36,902 nucleotides of DNA from JAFGBM01 sp964564915 (GTDB lineage: Bacteria > Actinomycetota > Actinomycetes > Actinomycetales > Demequinaceae). The position numbers and the translations under genes were made by a program. Positions 32,694-36,902 of this stretch are shown one piece after another. A model generated the notes under the pieces. It saw only the letters and a program-made list of their open reading frames with translations, ran no database searches and was not told the origin of the DNA. The DNA lies in the NCBI GenBank assembly GCA_964564915.1, contig CAZMCU010000012.1:1-36902 (forward strand), in the 5' to 3' direction. Within the stretch, counting starts at the first letter, position 1, and each line of letters opens with the position of its first letter.

Positions 32694-32791
32694 GGTCTCC
32701 CTCGGCGGTACATTGTTCGTCCTTCGGTACGGCCCCATCAGGATGGGTCATCGTAGTGCTCCTCGCTGATCGTCTTGCTTCGCTGGTCCGC

Positions 32792-33217
32792 CTACGTATG
32801 CGGCGGATCCTCTGATCCATCCGTTCGGTCGATCGCCCGTAGGATTCCGTCGAGTGCCATTCGCCGGGCGGCAAGCCGCTCGGCCCAGGCCCCCACTACC
32901 TCGCGCCCCTCATCGGTGATCCGGTACATGCGCCGTTGCGGACCGTGCTCGCCTTCCGTCCAGGTCGAGGCCACGAGCCCGTCGTCCTCCATCCGACGAA
33001 GAGCGCGATACAACCCGCCAGGGTCGACGACCAAGACGCCGCCGGTCAATTCCTCGACCGCCGTGCGCAGGTCATAGCCGTGAGACGTCGCGTTGGTGAG
33101 GGCGGCAAGGACCGCCGGTTCGAGCAGGCTGCCTCTCCCGCCCCCACCGCCTCGTCCATGGCCTCCCCCATAGCCTCCCCCTCGGCCACCGCCGCCTCGA
33201 CCACGCCCGTACGGCAT
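32792..33217 (-). CDS. PadR-family transcriptional regulator with Gly/Arg-rich N-terminal tail
   Basis: Winged-helix regulator of 141 residues. Residues 1-30 are nearly all Gly and Arg with a Tyr and a His (for example GRGRGGGGRGGGYGGGHG). The PadR core follows: LLEPAVLAALTNATSHGYDL, GLYRALRRMEDDGLVASTW, YRITDEGREVVGAWAERL. This is the short PadR-s1 type with a single C-terminal helix for dimerisation. The ATG at 33217 is preceded by TGGAGG. It likely represses its own operon and the divergent DUF89 gene from the palindromes in the 32-base space between them. PadR genes with Gly-rich tails are often found beside NifX/MinD clusters in anaerobes. Confidence 0.88.
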   Translation of the reverse strand: MPYGRGRGGGGRGGGYGGGHGRGGGGGRGSLLEPAVLAALTNATSHGYDLRTAVEELTGGVLVVDPGGLYRALRRMEDDGLVASTWTEGEHGPQRRMYRITDEGREVVGAWAERLAARRMALDGILRAIDRTDGSEDPPHT

Positions 33218-33227
33218 GCTATCCTCC

Positions 33228-33249
33228 ACATCTAGATGTTTTAGACATC
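33228..33249. promoter_or_regulatory. Overlapping palindromes, probable PadR operator
   Basis: ACATCTAGATGT at 33228-33239 is a perfect 12-base palindrome. It overlaps a second inverted repeat, GATGT-TTTAG-ACATC, at 33235-33249. The ATGT/ACAT half-sites are those known for PadR-family operators, although the usual spacing is eight bases. The sites abut the padR ribosome-binding site, so binding would block transcription in both directions. Confidence 0.55.
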
Positions 33250-33291
33250 ATGCCCCATTCCGAGGTTCGACGGCAAGGACCTTCGACCCTG

Positions 33292-34200
33292 ATGCCGACT
33301 CCAAGCGAGAGGAACATCGATCAGGTGCGGACCTACCTCGACTGCTACGCGTGCTTCCTCCGACAGGCCCTGAGCGCTGCCCGCATGGTCACCGACGACG
33401 AGGACGCCCAGCAGGCCGTCGTAACCGAGACGCTGGCGCTTCTCCAGGCCTTCCCTCCCGGCACCACTCCGCCCGAGATCGCCTTTGCCGTGCATCGGTT
33501 GGTGCGAGAGCGGTTGGGCGACGGCGACCCGTATGCGATGGTCAAGGCGGAGAGCACGCGCGCGGCCCTAGCCTTGTACCCACGGCTGACGTCCCTCGTC
33601 GCCGAGAGCGAGGACCCTCTGGACGCGGCGATGCGGGTCAGCATCGCGGGCAACATCATCGATTTCGGCGTCAGCGACAACGTGCCGGACCTATGGGCGA
33701 CAGTCGAGCGAGTCATGGCGGCCCCGCTCGCCATCGACGATCGTGCCCAACTCCGCTCCGCGCTCGCCGTCGCCGACCGTGTGCTGTACCTGGCCGACAA
33801 CGCGGGCGAAACCGTGTTCGACCGGGTGCTCATCAACGAGCTCAAGGTGCCCGTGACCTATGCGGTCAAGGGCGGCCCCGTACTCAACGACGCGACCCGC
33901 CAAGACGCGCTCAATGCGGGACTCGACACATGCGCGACCATCGTCGACAACGGCTCCCGTGCGCCCGGCACCGTCCTCGACCTCTGCTCGGCGGAGTTCC
34001 GCACCATCTTCGACGGCGCTCCGCTCGTCATCGCCAAGGGGCAGGCTAACTACGAGACGCTGAGCGAAGCCGGACCGCGAGTGTTCTGCTTGTTGCAGGC
34101 CAAATGCCCGGTCATCGCGGACGACATGCCCGCACCCGTCGGCGGCGCCGTCGTCAAGCGGAGCATCGAGCAACACTACTCAACGGAGAAGGTCAATTGA
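33292..34200 (+). CDS. DUF89 / ARMT1-like metal-dependent phosphatase
   Basis: Protein of about 302 residues in the DUF89 family of damage-control phosphatases, prokaryotic type. Family residues: YLDCYACFLRQAL (CxxC near the start), YLADNAGETVFDRVLI (Asp, Asn and Glu of the metal site), VKGGPVLNDAT, DLCSAEF and the KGQANYE motif. These enzymes hydrolyse phosphorylated, often damaged, metabolites with Mn or Ni/Co; the substrate here is unknown. Possible starts are ATG 33250, ATG 33292 and GTG 33325; the first lies in the operator, and homologues usually begin near the YLDCY motif, so 33292 or 33325 is preferred. It diverges from padR and its end overlaps the convergent permease gene by eight bases. 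Confidence 0.85.
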   Translation: MPTPSERNIDQVRTYLDCYACFLRQALSAARMVTDDEDAQQAVVTETLALLQAFPPGTTPPEIAFAVHRLVRERLGDGDPYAMVKAESTRAALALYPRLTSLVAESEDPLDAAMRVSIAGNIIDFGVSDNVPDLWATVERVMAAPLAIDDRAQLRSALAVADRVLYLADNAGETVFDRVLINELKVPVTYAVKGGPVLNDATRQDALNAGLDTCATIVDNGSRAPGTVLDLCSAEFRTIFDGAPLVIAKGQANYETLSEAGPRVFCLLQAKCPVIADDMPAPVGGAVVKRSIEQHYSTEKVN

Positions 34201-34942
34201 CGAGATCCCCAACGATGACCACCGCGAGCACCCACAGCAGCACGCCGATACCGCGCTTGAGGTGATCGGCCGAGATTCGGGTCTGCATGATGCGCGAACC
34301 CACGAACGAGCCGGTAGCCGCGAGGACCGCCATAACGCCGACGAACCACGGGTCGAGCCCGCCGATGGCGACATGGCCGAAGAACCCGGAGAGCGACGAA
34401 AAGACGACCGCCAGAGCCGTCGTCCCCACGGCAACCTTGGGTGCCAGTCCCATCCAGGTCAAGCCCGGCAAGATCACGTTCCCGCCGCCGACGCCGAGCA
34501 GCCCGCCGAGGAAACCTGCCGTCCCACCCACACCCGCCCCGACGGCGACCTCGGCCGATGCCGAACGCTCAGCCATCACGGCCCGTGGCCGATACAGGAG
34601 CATCATTGCGCCAGCGAACACCAGGAATCCGGCGAAGAGCGCCAAGAGCACCCTGCGATCAACATGCGTGCTCATCACCGCGCCGACGGGAGCGAGCACG
34701 ACGGCCGTGGCGAGTACGGGGATCCCCGTGCGCCAGCGGACGAGTCCCGCACGCGCGTAGGAGATCGCCGCGGCGCCGAGGCTGACCGCGTTCAGCAGGA
34801 GCGCCGTCGACGCCGCTTCGTCGAGGGGTAGCCCGAGGTAGTAGAAGAGGGGCACGAAGATGAAGGCGGCGCCTAAGCCAGCCATCGCCATGACCCCCGA
34901 GCCGACCAGGACCACCGCCCCGCCCAGCAGGTACAGGGTCAC
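34193..34942 (-). CDS. TauE/SafE-family membrane permease
   Basis: Integral membrane protein of 249 residues with about eight hydrophobic segments. It shows the internally duplicated family motif: GLGAAFIFVPLFYYLGLPLDEAAST in the first half and GLLGVGGGNVILPGLTWMG followed by PKVAVGTTALAVV in the second. Members export or import sulfite, sulfonates or other sulfur-containing or organic anions. The GTG at 34942 with GAGG about eight bases upstream fits the start of the conserved protein; an upstream extension to 35113 would overlap the aldolase gene. It lies downstream of the aldolase in the same direction and meets the DUF89 gene end to end. Its link to the metal-sulfur cassette is possible but unproven. 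Confidence 0.88.
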   Translation of the reverse strand: MTLYLLGGAVVLVGSGVMAMAGLGAAFIFVPLFYYLGLPLDEAASTALLLNAVSLGAAAISYARAGLVRWRTGIPVLATAVVLAPVGAVMSTHVDRRVLLALFAGFLVFAGAMMLLYRPRAVMAERSASAEVAVGAGVGGTAGFLGGLLGVGGGNVILPGLTWMGLAPKVAVGTTALAVVFSSLSGFFGHVAIGGLDPWFVGVMAVLAATGSFVGSRIMQTRISADHLKRGIGVLLWVLAVVIVGDLVN

Positions 34943-34991
34943 CGCTTCGCCTCGACGGATGGGTTCGGCGAGACGGCGAGCACGACGCGCG

Positions 34992-35879
34992 TCAGGTTGC
35001 CGATGCTTGGAAGATGCTCCCGATCGCCGCATCGAGGGCGGCGTTGAACTCGGTCTCACTCTGCTGGGCGGACAGTCCACCGGTGAGGGCCCGGGAGAAG
35101 CTCGCGACCACACCGTGGTTCCTGGCGAGGCGCGCGTTCGCCTCCTCGAGGGAGTAGCCGCCGGACAGCGCGACGACGCGCAACACCCGCGGGTGCTGGA
35201 CGAGACCGCTGTAGAGGTCGTCCTCGTCGGGCAACGTCAGTTTGAGCATCACGCGCTGGTCGCCCGGGAGGGTGTCCAGCTGCGCCGTGATCGCGGCCGT
35301 CACCAAGGCCTCCGCCTCGCCCTTCTGCGGGCTGTGGATGTCCACCTCCGGCTCGATGATCGGCACGAGCCCCGTGTCGAGGATTCGCTTGGCAATCTCG
35401 AATTGCTGACCCACGTTGGCGTCGATGCCGGCCTTGTTGGCCATCAGCACCACCGAACGCATCTTGGTGCCGAACACGCCGTGGCCGATCGCTCGAGTCA
35501 GGAGGTCGTCCAACTCGGGCATCGGCTTCATCAGGCGCACACCGTCGGCCTCCTCGGCCAAACCCTTGTCCACCTTGACGAACGGGACGACGTTCTTGTC
35601 CTCCCACAGGTATTCGGCGGCGCCCTTGCCGGCGACCTGACGATCCATCGTCATCTCGAACAGGATCGCGCCGAGGATCCGCTCGCCGGTGAAAGCCGGG
35701 CTGGTCATGATCCTGGTTCGCATCTCATGGATGAGATCGAACATCTGCGCCTCGTTCGTGTACGAGGTCTCGTCAAGCCCGTACGCCGCCAGGGCCTTGG
35801 GCGTGCTGCCGCCGCTCTGATCCAGAGCCGCGATGAAGCCCGCCCCGCTCTCGATCTTCTGGAGTTGCTCGGTGTTCAT
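34992..35879 (-). CDS. Fructose-bisphosphate aldolase, class I
   Basis: Schiff-base aldolase of 295 residues interconverting fructose 1,6-bisphosphate and the two triose phosphates. It is of the short bacterial class I type (Staphylococcus Fda-like): GFIAALDQSGGSTPKAL near the start, VVPFVKVDKGL, GTKMRSVV, LVPIIEPEVDIHSP with E177, and VMLKLTLPDE with K213 as the likely Schiff-base lysine; SGGYS near residue 240 binds phosphate. The ATG at 35879 follows AGGAGG; an upstream ATG at 35921 has none. Most Actinomycetota use a class II enzyme, so this may be an additional copy. Confidence 0.93.
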   Translation of the reverse strand: MNTEQLQKIESGAGFIAALDQSGGSTPKALAAYGLDETSYTNEAQMFDLIHEMRTRIMTSPAFTGERILGAILFEMTMDRQVAGKGAAEYLWEDKNVVPFVKVDKGLAEEADGVRLMKPMPELDDLLTRAIGHGVFGTKMRSVVLMANKAGIDANVGQQFEIAKRILDTGLVPIIEPEVDIHSPQKGEAEALVTAAITAQLDTLPGDQRVMLKLTLPDEDDLYSGLVQHPRVLRVVALSGGYSLEEANARLARNHGVVASFSRALTGGLSAQQSETEFNAALDAAIGSIFQASAT

Positions 35880-35959
35880 GACCGTCCTCCTGTCGCGCTG
35901 AATCGTGCCGAGCGGCGCCACCCCGAGCTGCTCCGCTCACCGATATTGTTCCACGTTCC

Positions 35960-35980
35960 GTCCGGACCTTCCGGTCCGAC
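35960..35980. terminator. Short strong hairpin between lipoprotein and aldolase genes
   Basis: GTCCGGACC at 35960-35968, loop TTCC, then GGTCCGAC at 35973-35980; one unpaired C. It lies 23 bases past the stop of the lipoprotein gene and about 80 bases upstream of the aldolase ATG. It may terminate the lipoprotein transcript. No U-run is visible. Confidence 0.4.
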
Positions 35981-36002
35981 CGTCATACGAGCGTTCTGCG
36001 GA

Positions 36003-36695
36003 CTATGGGCGCCACACGATCGGGTTGTCTTCTGTATCCGTCAGCAGCGCGCTGTATTCGATGTCCGGCATCCCGTTCGCGGTGAGGAATACCGCCATGA
36101 AACAACCCTCAACGGTCTGGCCTTGGTTGAAGCCAGCGCCGAACAGGACCTGGTCCACACAGTCGGAATCACCGTGGCGATCGAAAAACATGGAGGTGTC
36201 GGGACCCGCCAGAGTCATTCGATCGGAAATGATGGTACGGCTAGACATGTCGATGACCGGCGGGCCGGCCTGTCGGACCTCGTAGCGCACGAACTTCACC
36301 GACAACTCGTCTGCTGGCTCGCCAGAGATGTCGGCATTCTCCGGCAAATCGTCGAGCGAGGCATCCTCGATCGACGTTACGGTCAAGCGAATCAGTTGTG
36401 CGTCGTCCGAGAGCACGGGGTCGAGGCTGTCTTCCGGATAGACATACGTGTGGTAGTCGATAACGGCGCTATCGCCGATGCCAAGCACGGTGCCAGCGGC
36501 TGTAACACCGCCGGTACCGGCGGGGGTCGTGGCGGTTTCGTCAGGTGTAGGAGTGCTGATCGGGGCAGGCGATCCCGGGGCGGTCGGCGTGTTGTCCCGG
36601 TTGCCGCCATCGTCGCTCGAGCTAGAGCAGGCCGACAGCAGGAGCGCACCAGAGAACACGGCGACGCCCGCCAATGCGAAACGAACGTTCTTCAT
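36003..36695 (-). CDS. Predicted lipoprotein of unknown function
   Basis: Protein of 230 residues with a clear lipoprotein signal: K2, R5, a hydrophobic core, and the lipobox LSAC with C23 as the lipidated residue. A Ser/Asp/Pro/Thr-rich linker (about 24-65) leads to a beta-rich acidic domain (about 66-230) with a cysteine pair (DSDCVDQVLFGAGF and VEGCFMAVFL) that may form a disulfide. The layout resembles DUF4352-type immunoglobulin-like extracellular domains, but I cannot confirm the family. The ATG at 36695 follows AAGGAG. It may be distantly related to the protein at 29808-30350. It has a monocistronic look. Confidence 0.8.
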   Translation of the reverse strand: MKNVRFALAGVAVFSGALLLSACSSSSDDGGNRDNTPTAPGSPAPISTPTPDETATTPAGTGGVTAAGTVLGIGDSAVIDYHTYVYPEDSLDPVLSDDAQLIRLTVTSIEDASLDDLPENADISGEPADELSVKFVRYEVRQAGPPVIDMSSRTIISDRMTLAGPDTSMFFDRHGDSDCVDQVLFGAGFNQGQTVEGCFMAVFLTANGMPDIEYSALLTDTEDNPIVWRP

Positions 36696-36850
36696 AAATA
36701 TCTCCTTGGGCTACCGTCCGCCGAGTACGCGGACACGGCCAGGCTAACGCAGGGCCGCGCGAGGACAAAGGGGGCTGTGGGTAGCGATGACGTTCAGCCA
36801 CATACGCGGTCGTCGCCCGTGCCGAGACGAGGCCCACCCCCGGGGTCTCG

Positions 36851-36902
36851 TGGAGCCGCCTAAGAGAATCGAACTCTTGACCTATTCATTACGAGTCTTC
36901 GA
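36851..36902 (-). tRNA. tRNA-Thr(CGT), 3' part; 5' part beyond window edge and stem mismatched
   Basis: Read on the minus strand, 36902 to 36851 gives an anticodon loop CTCGTAA (anticodon CGT at 36893-36891), stem strand TGAAT, variable loop AGGTC, a perfect T arm AAGAG-TTCGATT-CTCTT, an acceptor strand AGGCGGC, discriminator T and encoded CCA. This matches tRNA-Thr reading ACG. However, the five bases before the loop (GAAGA) do not pair with TGAAT: only the closing A-T and a terminal G-T are possible. Either the window or contig end is faulty or this is a detached 3' half-tRNA, as left by integrative elements. Confidence 0.6.

Noticed and set aside
28000..36850. Integrase, transposase or second copy of the tRNA-Thr 3' fragment marking an inserted island
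   Set aside because: I found no integrase or transposase gene and no second copy of the tRNA 3' sequence by eye in this stretch, so a bounded mobile element inside the window is not supported.
34860..36863. A 667-codon plus-strand frame across the aldolase and lipoprotein genes
   Set aside because: It lies antisense to two recognised genes and their spacer, with no ribosome-binding site and no recognisable domain.
1..36902. CRISPR array or rRNA operon
   Set aside because: No regularly spaced repeats of CRISPR type and no rRNA sequence were seen; the only tandem repeat is the 15-base unit in folE.

Overview
The window is high-GC, tightly packed bacterial DNA from an actinobacterium, most likely of the Micrococcales type. 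The evidence is an Lsr2 nucleoid protein beside lysS, a SenX3/RegX3-type pair divergent from phoU, a DUF3180 gene and two bPH2 membrane-protein genes between the folate and pantothenate genes, and several starts with a TANNNT box directly in front of the start codon (leaderless style). The order is an inference from gene order, not a measured assignment. Two 100-base N runs show that this is scaffolded draft sequence.

Left part (1-7755): a phosphate-type two-component system (regX3-like, cut by the window edge, and senX3-like) faces phoU across a region with a two-unit PHO-box-like direct repeat. A gap removes the ends of phoU and gpmA. Then come a lactonase-type beta-propeller protein, lsr2, lysS, nadC and a divergent CsoR/CstR-type repressor.

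Centre (7752-21854): a 14-kb run of thirteen minus-strand genes, mostly joined by 4-base start/stop overlaps: dacB, tilS, hpt, ftsH, folE, folP, folB-folK fusion, DUF3180, two bPH2 proteins, DUF2520, panC, panD, nadB. It joins cell-wall carboxypeptidase, tRNA-Ile lysidine formation, purine salvage, membrane proteolysis and folate, pantothenate and NAD synthesis. The second N run lies in the 5' end of folE and is flanked by identical 55-base copies, which points to an unresolved assembly overlap over a 15-base tandem repeat.

Then (21909-29463): ppa, a secreted coiled-coil NlpC/P60 hydrolase, metX, a 954-residue FAD plus Fe-S plus CCG-domain oxidoreductase, and a DUF222/HNH (13E12-type) protein.

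Right part (29464-36902) is the most unusual: a padR, nifX-like, MinD, MinD cassette resembling the anaerobe-associated ORP (orange protein) systems. Both MinD-type ATPases carry two four-cysteine ferredoxin motifs. The cassette diverges from a DUF89 metal-dependent phosphatase gene across a compact double palindrome and is followed by a TauE/SafE permease and a class I fructose-bisphosphate aldolase. Two possibly related lipoprotein-type genes flank it, one lacking its signal peptide. The window ends in the 3' half of a tRNA-Thr(CGT) whose 5' anticodon-stem strand does not pair, possibly an attachment-site remnant.
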